A stretch of DNA of 64,000 bases, taken from Semisulcospira habei (Eukaryota; Mollusca; Gastropoda; Semisulcospiridae). The stretch is taken from NCBI GenBank assembly GCA_036245525.1, contig BTPG01000005.1:118974007-119038006 (forward strand), read 5' to 3'. The position numbers were made by a program, and so were the translations under genes. Shown here piece after piece: positions 21,192 through 31,532 of this stretch (within the stretch, counting starts at the first letter, position 1; each line of letters opens with the position of its first letter). The notes under the pieces were generated by a model. The model saw only the letters and a program-made list of their open reading frames with translations. It did no database searches and was not told the DNA's origin.

Positions 21192-21629
21192 ATGGCAACA
21201 ATAGCTATTATGATTGGTGGTGCAGTTGTTAATGCATTGGCATTTAGTGGATCAAACTATCTCTTTTAAAAAATGGGTAGAGAGGAATCTGCAGAAAAAA
21301 TGAAGCGTCACAATGAGGCATCTGAAAAACTGGCACAAGCTCAACAGGATTATGAGAAGCTAAGAATTGAGAAACTTGATTTCATCAATGAAAAACTCAG
21401 GCTTGAGGGTCACGCACAGCATACATTTTCAAATGTCGATGACGTGATCAAAGAATATTTTCTTGTAACTGGCGAAGACATGACCATCCCGCAACCAAAA
21501 CTTAGTGACTACTACCAGCCAAGCCCAGAACAAAGAAATGGAGAAATAATATTTGTTCTAGTAGGAATGTCATTTATATATTTTACAGGAGTTTTTGTTG
21601 CTAGAAGAAATGACAGACGTCGGAGCTAA
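21192..21629 (+). pseudogene. Small Polinton membrane protein upstream of integrase
   Basis: The ATG at 21192 opens a frame of about 145 codons. It starts with a hydrophobic stretch (IAIMIGGAVVNALAF), then a charged coiled-coil-like segment (EKLAQAQQDYEKLR, EKLDFINEKLRL) and a second hydrophobic helix (IIFVLVGMSFIYFTGVFV) before a basic tail. An in-frame TAA at 21267-21269 breaks it after 25 codons. I recognise the arrangement, a short protein whose end overlaps the integrase start, from invertebrate Polintons. Its function is unknown. Its stop (21629) lies 20 bases past the integrase ATG at 21610. Confidence 0.65.
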
Positions 21630-22562
21630 ACTATCAAAAATATATTACTCCCCTATTGGCTACTGGAAAGGAAAAACTGCAATAGAAAATTTGCATGCGG
21701 CTGTGGGTGGTGATGTCACACTCGACCAAATAAAACAGTGGCTTAAAAAGCAGGCAATTTGGCAAATATATCTTCTTGCTCCAAGAAAAATAACAAGACC
21801 TCATTTGTAAACACTATCCCTAATGACACCCATCAAATGGATCTCCTGTTCTTGCCACATGATACAATAAGAAAGAAACGATACAAGTATGCATTAACTG
21901 TTGTCGACATAGCTTCAAAGTATAAGGATGCCGAGCCTATAACTGACAAGAATGCTAGTACTGCGTTAACAAAGATATATAGTCGTGGTCCTTTAAAATT
22001 TCCCAGGCTTGTGCAAGTCGATGACGGATATGAATTTAAAGGTGCTGTTAATCAATTATTTGCAAAGCATGGAGTGCTAGTGCGGTGAGGCATACCAGGT
22101 GTGCACAGGTCACAGGCCATTGTTGAGAACTTTAACAAGCAATTATCGGAGAGACTTTTCAGCTGTCAGTATTCTAAGGAACTCATGCATGATGCACTTA
22201 ACACTGAGTGGGTTAAGAGATTACCATCTGTGATAAAAGCAATGAATAATGAAGGTCACCCTAAACCTGCTGATGCTATTAAATTAAAAACAATGCCATC
22301 AAGGTCAGAAATAAAAACAACACCACCTGACACAAGCATGTTTACAAAACAGGTGAGATATTTATATCAACCTGGTTAGGCCGAGAATGACGTCAGACAT
22401 AGGGCAACTGATCCAATATGGTCTACGTCTGTCCACGATATTTAAAAAATAGTTCCTTCCGCTAATGCATCAATTTATTATCTGTATAAGCCTGCGCCTC
22501 AGAGGGCATTTGTTAGAGAAGAATTACAGATTATTTCCCCAGACACTGTTACGCATTTTTAA
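21610..22562 (+). pseudogene. INT: Polinton retroviral-type (DDE) integrase, inactivated
   Basis: Integrase would catalyse insertion of the linear element into host DNA. An N-terminal region with IYYSPIGYWKG and WLKKQAIWQIYL precedes an rve-type catalytic core. That core has the first Asp in HQMDLLFLPHD, the second in LVQVDDGYEF and the catalytic Glu in IVENFNKQLSERLF. A C-terminal region includes RATDPIW and RAFVREELQI. A frameshift lies near 21790, with in-frame TGA at 22086-22088, TAG at 22377-22379 and TAA near 22443. The TGA falls just after VLVR, within the core. I chose ATG 21610, which gives the usual overlap with the upstream membrane protein. The gene's end overlaps the polymerase stop on the other strand by 14 bp. 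Confidence 0.85.
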
Positions 22563-25500
22563 TCATTTCATCAACTAATTCATCGATTAGTTCATCAACC
22601 AGTTCATCAGCTATTTCTTCAGATAACTTGAGCCTATAATGCCCAGGTGCATAAGCCTTTTCCTTAGTGTGAAACACTCGTTTTGTGTCCCTTACTGCTA
22701 GAGACTTTTTATGTGTTTGGATCATTTCAATATTGTGTCTATTTGACCTCAGTGTCTTGTTTGGATAATCAGGCATTAGTTCTCCATCTAATACTTGCTT
22801 GCAATGTTCATGTCAAATGTCTTTATTTTTTATTGCTGTTTTTTTTATACCTTTGGCTTTCGACTGACTTCCCTTTTGGTGCAGTATAGAATACATTTTT
22901 GATCTCAGTCCAACGTACTCAACTATAGGCACTCCATTGAGTTCATCTTTAAATTTCCCAGGCACTTTCTTGTTTTGTGTGCTAAACAGTGGATGATCCT
23001 TAGGGTAGTCAGATGTGTCATACATATGTAACTCTGTTTTCATGTCTTCATAAAAGTCTTCAGTAGGCACATCAATGATCATAGAGTCAGTGTCAGTGTA
23101 TAACAGATGGCACTCAGGATACTTTGGTTTAAAGTAATCATAATAAAATTCAAGCATCAGCAATTTTGATAACTCAAGAATTGCCATACCAATAAATACT
23201 GGCTTGTCCAGTTTGACAATCTTTTTTTTTTGAGTGACACTGCATACAATGATGAATGAAACTCTTTGTACCATGTGTACTGTGGCTTACCTGTAAGTTT
23301 AATTGCACCCAATTCAGTTGTGACCAGTCTCACATCTTTGCGGTGATGAGGATTTTCCATCGTCTTACCAAAACAGGCATTGTTCATAAGCTTAAAGAAG
23401 TCTTTGTCAAATGCAGTGTTGCCATCCCTTGCATGCAATGTTGTGTTCTTCATTATGTAATCTTTCATGAAAGCACTTTGGTCAAATTGAATACCTCTGT
23501 GAACTTTCTTTAGTACTAACCCATGCCTGATGTAAAACTGCAGCAATCAATAGTGACAAACGTAATTGAATTTGTCATTCAAATTTGGCACAAGTTTGGT
23601 GTCTTCTTTTTTACCCCTCATACTCATTTTCTCAACTGCTAATGGATAATCATTGTGGTAATCATGTAGGTGGTGTGGGTACTCCAGGTCAACTTAAAGA
23701 TCCAACCCTTTGCATCATTCCGGTCATGAGTCATAATATTGTTTGTTAACTCTGTTATGTCATACTGTGACAAATCATACAGACGAAAGTTTTTCAAGGG
23801 CAATAACTCACACATTGCAAATCCATAAAGGTTATTTGCGTCCAAGTACATAATAAATGACCTTGGCCTTGAGGGGTCAAAGTCATCAAGATATTTGTTG
23901 TTGGCTTTGGCATAGTTGTTTGGGGCTATACTAATATCTCCCCTCAATCCACATTCCACCATTTCACCCATCGTACGATCAGACAACAGGTCAATAAATA
24001 TCTTACTGGATTTTAAAAAAACATCCCATGTCATACCAGGACTAGTTATGTAGCAAGCAGGGTCAAGACTGTAGTGTAATAGACCCTTTTTACGGTAACT
24101 TTCAAATATGTCTGCTAGCAAACAAATGTCAGCTTTCAAGTACTGGTCATGGTAATCACCAATCACTTCACACCCTAGTTTACCCCACGCATCGAGAGCA
24201 TGCTTGTAATCAGAGTCAGAAATACCTTTGCCATTTAGTGTAGAATAAAATTTCTCTTTTGTTGGCAGTCTCCTTTCCTCAAACACAACCCAGTCACTGA
24301 TGTACTCGTACGGATACACACCTTTTTTTAATCACGTCTGGCTCAAAATATTTACTTGTTATTGGAAACTCAGTCAGTCCTTCTGCGAGACTAGCAAGCC
24401 CTAAAGACAAATGTTGCATAGAGTCATAAAATGCTAATTTATCCAACCTAAAAGTCAAGTATTTCTCAGTTGTCTGGGCAATACAACTAATTGTTTTGTA
24501 AGACTCATCCACAGCCTGCATGATAATATGCGAATCATATCCTTTGAGATTGTGAAAAAAGATTGGTAACTTATATGTCTTAGGATCTGTTTTTAATAAC
24601 AAGTTACAATTGTTATGTGCAGCACCTCTGTAACGTCCAGTTATGTGGTCATGATCGTGAACTTTATCACAATCAAGGGCTTGTTCACAAATCCAACACA
24701 TCACTGTTGCATCAAAATTTAGTTTGTCTTCTTCTGTCATCAACAAAGGCATCTGACAGTTTTCCAAATACTGTACTACTTGTCTCATTTCTGTTAAAAA
24801 CTCAGCTGCTGCATTTTCACCCCTGTAGATAACAGGTTTTGTATGCTGGCCGTCAGACCTAACAAGAATATATCCGAAAGAACACACGACTTGGTCACTC
24901 AACTTTATTGTCTTTGGTAATGATTCTGGAACAGGACCATCATATGGAACAACCAGTGATTCAAAATCAGCATACACTACAAACGGCAGCTTTTGCTGAT
25001 TCCCATGGTTTTTAAAATAAACCTTGCTACCAGGATCTGGATACTTAAGTACTGTTTGAATGTTATCAGATGACCTACAATGTTTAACATGTTTGTGTGC
25101 TACTTCAATAGAGAAAAACCTCTGTAAACATTTTTTACAAAATTCCTGTTTACACTTGTGTTTTGTTGTATGCCCATGAATTAGACGTGAAATACTCCTA
25201 ATAATTGTGTAGTGAAAGTTATGACCAGAACTTATTAATAAAAGGTCAACATGCTTATCTTCTGGCTGACCATAGGTGGGGGCAAGTGGTGACACTCTAA
25301 TTGGTTCTAATTTGTTCTCAGACTCATTATCCCATACATACACATTTACAGATATACCAGGATTTAGTTTTTCAAACAAGTCTATGTCCTCTACCTTAAC
25401 AGGAAAATCTATGCCACTGAAGTTGAGTTCATTTACATATTTGGTATAGTTAGATACACGCTCAGGTTTTGTTTTTACAAAGTGTAGATTAGCAAGAACA

Positions 25501-25937
25501 CACCACATAAAACAGAAATTATCATTGTTCTGAATATTGACTACAGCCTTTTTGTTTGCAACCTCAGTTGGTAGAGGCAGCCATGATTTGCCTAAAATAG
25601 GATGATACCTAGACTGCTTTAGTTGCAGTTCATGTACACGACCTTCATGCCAACCAGACCCCTGCATTTTTGCTCTGTCGATTGCTTCAAGGAAGTCAGG
25701 CAACAGTCTTTCTCTAAACACTTTTTCCAATTCTCTTCTTGAATTAACTGTGTATTGTCTTGTTGAGATATACGATACAATCACTTCACTATCTACCCTG
25801 GTAAATTCTATTTTCACAACAATCTGAATCTTTACACTACCAGAAAGAAGATTATTTTGTATAACCAAGAAAGACCTTTTTATCGATTCATAGACACTGT
25901 AAATATTAGATATAGGCAAATCTGTTGTGTGAAACAC
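22549..25937 (-). pseudogene. POLB: Protein-primed family B DNA polymerase of the Polinton, inactivated
   Basis: It would replicate the element from a protein-primed end. In order on the minus strand: an N-terminal region with a Cys/His zinc-finger-like patch (CKQEFCKKCLQRF); Exo I (YADFESLVVPY); an endonuclease VII-like HNH insertion (CWICEQALDC, HDHDHITGRYRGAAHNNCN); Exo II (LKGYDSHII); Exo III (YLKADICLLADI); palm motif A (MYLDANNLYGFAM); motif B (NNACFGKTMEN); motif C (YTDTDSM); and YVGLRSKMYS near the thumb. The total is about 1,130 codons, usual for the family. Frame breaks lie near 24310, 23690-23640, 23540 and 23230 (a run of T), and a stop lies near 22811. The C-terminus ends in a repeated ELVDELIDELVDE acidic run. 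The frame is open from about 25955. The convergent integrase overlaps its last 14 bp. Confidence 0.9.
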
Positions 25938-25965
25938 GTTTCTTAAGCTTTGGGCATTGTCATTT

Positions 25966-26349
25966 TTATTTGTTGGTCAAAATAATAAATAGAAAATACA
26001 TCTTGTGTAATACCACTTTATTGTCTGTAATCCCTATTATAATAAACAGATTCAGTTTATATAGTTCACTCACCAACAAGTGTAAACACATACTCTCAAA
26101 CCAGTCACAGTTAGCATCATAAACTATAAAATTTTGTGTCTTAAGATCAACAGTCTTGTAATTATAACGTGGTGGACTATTAGAATATTTAAAAGTTACA
26201 TTATATGTCATGTATATCTTCATTGGTGTTGAGAGTTTTATCAAAGGCACAAACGGGTGTTTAACTTGTGTTTTTAAGTCATTAAAATGCACAACACCTC
26301 TGAAGCTCTCTGTGATATCAAACGCTCGCCCGCTTTGTCTGTCCATCAT
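25966..26349 (-). CDS. 127-aa Polinton frame of unknown function between ATPase and polymerase
   Basis: An open frame from ATG 26349 to a stop at about 25966, without internal breaks. The first 80 residues look like folded protein (FDITESFRGVVHFNDL, PMKIYMTYNVTFKYS, NFIVYDANCDWFESM). The last 35 are hydrophobic and low in complexity, so the true end may be lost. The polymerase frame begins only about 30 bases downstream, so this could be a separate small gene or the original N-terminus of the polymerase split by a frameshift. I do not recognise a domain. Confidence 0.5.
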   Translation of the reverse strand: MMDRQSGRAFDITESFRGVVHFNDLKTQVKHPFVPLIKLSTPMKIYMTYNVTFKYSNSPPRYNYKTVDLKTQNFIVYDANCDWFESMCLHLLVSELYKLNLFIIIGITDNKVVLHKMYFLFIILTNK

Positions 26350-26376
26350 TTTTTATGGACAAAACAAAAGGCTAAA

Positions 26377-26733
26377 TTAATTTACTAACCCATACCCTGT
26401 AGGCTGATCTGTCTTTAAGATAAGCTTTAGATGCTTAGTTGATTTTAGTTTGTTTTTCACAATGTCTCGTTCATGTTTATTTGGGATGACATCGTTTTCT
26501 CTGAGACAGTCTTCAAAGCTGTCATGATCTTTACAGTAAAACAAACAGATAAACTTTAACTGCTCACGAAAATCTTTCAGTACAGCATTATATTTCTGAG
26601 TGAGAATCCATACACTGATGTTTGCATGCCTGCCACTAAAGGCAAGCTCTGCTAATGTGTTTCTCTTCTTAACAATATCCTTATCTGCAGAGCAGTCATC
26701 GACTATGAACAGGACAAATGAGTAATCTTTGGA
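26377..26733 (-). pseudogene. Packaging ATPase (FtsK/HerA, A32-like), 3' half only
   Basis: The minus-strand frame ends at a stop at 26377-26379. It carries a Walker B-type segment (FVLFIVDDCSAD), then FSGRHANISVWILTQKYN (sensor-like helix and TQ), and REQLKFICLFYC and HDSFEDCLRENDVIP. This is the order of the C-terminal half of viral genome-packaging ATPases in Polintons and nucleocytoviruses. The Walker A P-loop and everything upstream are missing. At about 26725-26733 the sequence switches, out of frame, to the capsid-like gene. Such an ATPase would pump DNA into a capsid. As it stands it cannot be functional. Confidence 0.75.
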
Positions 26734-27000
26734 TTAAAGAATTTTTCTGAATCTCGTCCGTATGGACTCGTCGGTTCAACAAACAGCATAAGAATGCCTT
26801 TCAGTGACCTAGCAGGTGTGTTCAAGTTGATGTTCCACATTGGATCGCTTTTATCTTTAGGAATCAAACTGTGTCTTATCACACGATCATAATAAATCGG
26901 CAGTCTTGACTGGTACTGATTTTGAATGATAGTAGCTAAATGAGCATGTGTGACAATTACATATTCCAAAGAGATGTTAGAGATCTTGTATGTTTCTACA
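26725..27000 (-). pseudogene. Major-capsid-like fragment (double jelly-roll candidate)
   Basis: On the minus strand, ETYKISNISLEYVIVTH is followed by YDRVIRHSLIP, ARSLKGILMLFVEP and RDSEKFFNPKIT. This is the core pattern of a protein widespread in invertebrate Polintons. I take it as the C-terminal jelly roll of the capsid, because the spacing resembles the matching stretch of viral double-jelly-roll capsids; that step is inference. The frame is open from about 27000 to 26725. It loses its C-terminus at the ATPase junction and its N-terminus in the G-poor block. About 90 codons remain of an expected 500 or more. Confidence 0.6.
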
Positions 27001-27290
27001 TTTACCTAATCAAACCACCAAATATTCTACTACAACCTCAACTCCACCACCTCCTTTACCAAACTATACCAATTAAAACCTTACCCATCATCATAACTTC
27101 AAACCCACCCTATTCACATCCCCACACAAACACATAAAATCCCCACCACTTCACAACATAATAAAACACATAATCCAATAACATCTAAATTCCCCCAACA
27201 CTCATATACCCCCATTACCACCCTTAAAACAAACAACCCAAATATATCCCACAAAAATACCCCTATCCACCCCCCAATCCCATACCCCTC

Positions 27291-27325
<35 letters not shown>

Positions 27326-28185
27326 AATAAACCTAAACCCAAACCACTAAACCACCAATAATCCCTTATCCCCACTATAACCCAAATACCCACATATCAT
27401 CACCCCTAAATCACAACCCCTCCCTATCACACCCCCCCCCCCCACCCCAACCCACCACCCCAAAAACCAACCCCAACCCCCCACACAAACCAAACCAACC
27501 CCCACCCCAACACACACACAAACACCCCAACCTCCAAACCAACACTCACCACCTCACACACCACAACACCTCACCCCACCCACAACAACCCACAAATCAT
27601 CACTCGAACCATCTCACACTCCCCCCCAAACATCCCTCACCCACCCACCCCCTCACACCTCATATAACATCAAAGCACGCGACAATGAGCGCCATCAACC
27701 ACTCTCACTCACATAGGAACATCTCAGTATAGATCCCAACCACTATATATATATAGATACCTGTGTAAACTCCACATCACTCCGCGCCCCTTCTCTCTCT
27801 CTCTCACCCTAACCTACCTTCAACAACTCCCTCAACCCTTCTTTATCCCTCCCACTAAAAAATCACAATAACCCTTCCCGCTGCTCCCTACTCACCTCCA
27901 ACCTAAATACAGTGAATGTTACTAAGCCCGCCCCCGCTCACAAACAATAACCCACATGTCCCCCTTCGCCACACTCTTCACCCCCGCTCCCCCTGTTTTG
28001 AGATAACATATATCCTGTTTCATACCCTCGGTACAAGCAAGATCCACCGCATAATTAAATCCAACCCAACCCCCCGTCGAACTTAACAACCAGTCACTAT
28101 TGCGTGATTGGTATTTGGAGCTTAAAACAGTTACCCACTCGTATATAATAGTAGAGATAGAGTATAATTTTAGACTAAATCAACC
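27000..28185. other. G-depleted, C/A-rich block inside the Polinton
   Basis: From about 27000 to 27650 the plus strand contains almost no G. It is dominated by C, A and T, with C runs (about 27292-27323 is the longest). G slowly returns to the right, and normal coding composition resumes near 28200. No frame with recognisable protein features is present on either strand, although capsid sequence is expected here. A very low-quality consensus is the simplest reading. A (TA)n near 27743 and a (CT)n near 27792 are the only ordered parts. Confidence 0.7.
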
Positions 28186-28212
28186 CGCCCTTATCCCTGG
28201 ACAGAAATTGAA

Positions 28213-29011
28213 ATGACTGAAGTAACAAGACTGCCAGAAATAGCAGACAAGGTAATACAGGAAACTTCATTTACAGAAGGGCAAATAAATGAGGCATTAA
28301 ATACAATGGGTGATTCTCCTTTGACAATGCGGGAAATTATGGGGTTGGATAAATCACTGCAGACAATAAGAGGTGAGCTTGTGAATAATGTAGCCAAACT
28401 AGGGGAGCTTGATAATCACATTGAAAGAGAAAAAGAAAAATTAGCTAAAGCTGATAATGGGAATCTTGACACAGAAATGAAAGAAAGAATACAACACAGA
28501 TTAAATGATTTGCAGATAGAAAGATCAGCATGACTAGAAGTGATTGAAATTGGGAAAGAAAAACTGAAAACACAGGTCAACAGGATTAGAGAAACTATTC
28601 AGAAAATACTTCACGAAGACACAACTTTGGCTGAGATTGAAAACACTTTTCAGAGAGTAGGGTATCACTATTGCAAGTTTAATTACTGCTCTTGGATTTA
28701 GTATCAGTACTGTTGTATTAGCTGTAACGTGTGGTGGTAGCAGTCCAGCTCCACCTGCCCCTCCAGCTCCATCAGACCCAAAAGATTTACAGGCATGGGT
28801 AAAAAAACAGTTGTCTCATATATCTGACTTGCTTAAAAAATTGGCAGTGAAAGCAATGGATGCTTTGTCTGGTATAATAGGGAGTGTTGTCAGTTGGCTG
28901 ATTAGTACAGCAGGAAAGGTAGTAGGGTTTATGGCGGAGCATGTGTGGGTTTTTTTGGTGACAGTAGGAGGGTTAATAATGAGTTATTTAATTAAACAGG
29001 TAAAGAAGTAA
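28213..29011 (+). pseudogene. Polinton coiled-coil and membrane protein
   Basis: ATG 28213 opens a frame with a helical, charged N-terminal half (LGELDNHIEREKEKLAKAD, QVNRIRETIQKILHED). In-frame TGA at 28531-28533 interrupts it, and a frameshift near 28660 follows. The second half has a hydrophobic helix (IASLITALGFSISTVVLAV), a Pro/Ala linker, then AMDALSGIIGSVVSWLIS and VWVFLVTVGGLIMSYL. I recognise this two-part layout as a conserved Polinton gene of unknown role, plausibly a virion membrane or penton-linked protein. Its 3' end overlaps the convergent gene at 28988 by 24 bp. Confidence 0.65.
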
Positions 29012-30245
29012 TATTCCTAATCCAGTAAGGCCTATTACCAGTGCAGTTCTCTCCGACTCATGTGTGTCAGGAGTTGGTGTTAGATCCGGGGCTAGGGCTG
29101 TTACTGTCTGTACAGGTACAGGTGATGTTACTGTGGCTGGTTTTGGTGACTGTAATGATTTTAATGACTGTACATGCGTGGTTGTTGCTCCTAAGTTTAC
29201 AGATTGATTAAGACCAAGTTTTTGACCAACACCTGCAACAATGATTTCGTTATTATAATTTGTTATTGTACCCATTTGGAGTTGAAGGTCTGATGGCAAC
29301 ATGTATAACCCGATACCAACTACAAAGTCAACTTTTGATCTGGCATATCTGAGAACGTCTTGGTAGTGCTGTATGCTTGATGGGAGATCAACAACTGAGT
29401 TAATTGAATCTTCAAGGTTTGCAAGAAACTGTTTTTGTGCTTCAAATTTCCTACTACCATTTAAAATGTTTGATTTTGTTTGAGCTTGTGCTCCTTGTAT
29501 ACACCACACAAACGTTCTGATAGACTCATTTATGCGTTCGACTCCTGCTTGAGTAAACCCGTCACTCCTGTCTAAGACAAATGTGGTCCAGGCATTAGAC
29601 TGTTTCTGTTCAATTGAGCCTAACCACACTTCAGATTTTGATGAGAATGAAGAGTAGGGAGGCCAGTAATCTTGAGGGTATTGTCTGTGACTCATAGCAT
29701 AATATAATGTTCCCATGCCTTTGTGATCATCAAGTTTTTGTGTAAAGTCATACTTTGTACTGATGTTAAATTCATTACAGGTGCATTCAAATGCTTTCAT
29801 ATCCATGGGATTGTTAAACTGATTAAAACTGGACTCAGTGGGCAGTGGGGTATGGAGTTCTGACAGTATTCTTCTAAGCTGGTAATATGTGTGAAAACGA
29901 TAGACAGACTTAATCAGTTTGTTTGGATGATTCAAATGGTCTGTAAAAGAAACGCCACAGCCAGTAGTTGAGCATAGTATAGCAAAGTTAAGTTGGTTTT
30001 GAAACATCTGTAGTGGGCTTGAGGACCACTTTCTTGCAGTAGCATCGTCTGTTATTGGAGGGTTTAGGTAATGATCATACGGATTTGGTACTTTCACTTG
30101 AAATAAATCTCCTTCTGATAAAGCTATAATCAAGATCATTTAGTTGAATTATTTTCTGATCATAAGTTGGTGCGACATTGTACTTGGCATCCACGTTAAA
30201 TTGAAATACATTAACAGTGGCAATTGTTGGTGATTTAAATTCCAT
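28988..30245 (-). pseudogene. Conserved Polinton structural-like protein with C-terminal membrane anchor
   Basis: The main frame runs from about 30139 to 28988 (383 codons). Characteristic stretches are KWSSSPLQMFQNQLNFAI, TTGCGVSFTDHLN, YYQLRRILSELH and QKQFLANLEDSINSVVDLP. A Pro/Thr-rich linker and one C-terminal helix (ALVIGLTGLGILLLYLF) follow. A likely original start is ATG 30245, which adds about 35 codons. A one-base shift near 30135 separates the two. The layout, a globular region and a single tail anchor, matches a gene common in invertebrate Polintons whose function I cannot name. The N-terminal part looks shorter than in relatives, so a deletion is possible. Confidence 0.65.
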
Positions 30246-30603
30246 TATGCTTTTTTATGTGATAATAAAAATGTTTATAACTTTATCAAATCTTGATACA
30301 AGCAAACAAGTGTGGTTAACTAATGGGATTGATAATCGTGATGGTAGCAAGGCTGTAGCTATCCATGAAATGTTTTATACAGTAAAGTGATTGATTGTAA
30401 TTGATTGTACATTGCTTAACGTCCCGACAGCAACAAGGCTTTCTCAGGACGTGCCTGCACTGCTTGTGAAAAAATAAAAAATAAACAGAACATTGAATGT
30501 GTGTCGCTAGCCGGTCAAATACGTTAAATAAACCCAACACGTGGGGCCTAAATAAAGCTAAGACCATCCAGCAACACACATCCAACATCGAGAGCTACAG
30601 GCA
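30246..30603. other. Intergenic Polinton segment with a dispersed-repeat fragment
   Basis: It separates the divergent genes at 30245 and 30604. TTAACGTCCCGACAGCAACA at about 30418 and CTCAGGACGT at about 30444 match 5007-5060. This suggests a small retroposed repeat landed here. Promoters of the divergent genes would be expected here, but no motif is clear. Confidence 0.45.
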
Positions 30604-31342
30604 GTGCAGACAGTAGGGAGAGTTTTAAAAAGGCAAATACAGGTGAATGGACAAAGGGTAGACAGAAACACATGCCCCAGAATACAGAGAAAAACTCACC
30701 CTGTGGGGTTGACCAGGGTGACCCTGGGAACTACAGTAAAGTGGTTTAATGTAACAGATGATAACAATTATTCTGTAAGTGGAACTCTTGATGGTTTAGA
30801 AAAGGGTGATATTTTACGAGCTGGATATTATGACTTTTGTACTTTAGCTGAATGGCTTCAAAATGAATTTAAAATTAAAGCAACTTTAAACCCAGCTAAT
30901 TTACTTGTTACAATTGAATTTCCGAAAAGTGGTCAGTTTTCTTTATCAATTAGTCTTTTATTATTACTTGGTTTTTTAGGTAAAAAAATTATACATCCAG
31001 ATGAAGATTGGACACCATCAGTTGGACGTCTACTATCACCAAAAAAAATAAAAAATAACTGGTAGATATCCTGTTCATTTGTCAGTACACACAGTGCTAA
31101 ATGTTCATTTAAAAGAACTAAGCACTACTGATAATCTTCACAATGGAAAGCCTTCGACTTTGTTGAAATGTGTGTCGACTGGAACTGCTCCTTATTGTGA
31201 AAATGTAGTTGTTAGATTTCCTAATTCACAGTTTAAAAAATTAGGCTCCAGTTTCTTTGAATCATTGTGCTTATATGTAACTAATCAGGATGACAAACCA
31301 GTTGTGATGCATGATTTTTATGTTGTGTTGGAAGTTAAATAA
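30604..31342 (+). pseudogene. Polinton minor-capsid-like protein candidate
   Basis: Two frames, 30604-31065 and 31079-31342, read as one protein broken near 31055-31080. Recognisable parts are GDILRAGYYDFCTLAEWL, VTIEFPKSGQFSLSI, LLLLLGFLGKKI, then LKELSTTDNLHNGKPSTLL and VVVRFPNSQFKKLGSSFF. The spacing (GYYDFCTL, LGF, a late NGKPS loop and a final beta-rich segment) recalls minor capsid/penton-type proteins of Polintons and virophages. This is my inference; sequence evidence alone is weak. There is no ATG at 30604 (GTG), and the first 40 residues may not be coding. The next gene starts 22 bp after its stop. Confidence 0.45.
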
Positions 31343-31364
31343 ATTTTATTTTTGTTTTATAAAA

Positions 31365-31532
31365 ATGAGCGGTCTTGGTCCAAAGCCGAGAATTATTCCA
31401 GTTGCATGTCCATCAATAGAGTTGAAAGATTTGGCTGACGTGCAAGATTTTGATAAAGAAGGTGAGGTGGGAGAGGTGTATGGTCTTGAACTTGTTTCCG
31501 TTGGATTGTACAAACGAAAGGTAATTGAATAA
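31365..31532 (+). pseudogene. Polinton gene, 5' part, split by LINE insertion
   Basis: ATG 31365 begins MSGLGPKPRIIPVACPSIEL and runs 55 codons to KVIE, where the LINE tail begins. The same gene resumes at about 33913. N-terminal residues are Pro-rich, then EGEVGEVYGLELVSVGLY. Unknown function. The combined length would be roughly 284 codons. Confidence 0.6.

Noticed and set aside
27000..28185. C-to-T hypermutation (RIP or APOBEC-like) of the Polinton
   Set aside because: G loss is accompanied by a strong excess of C and long C runs, which simple conversion would not create; a consensus artefact fits better.
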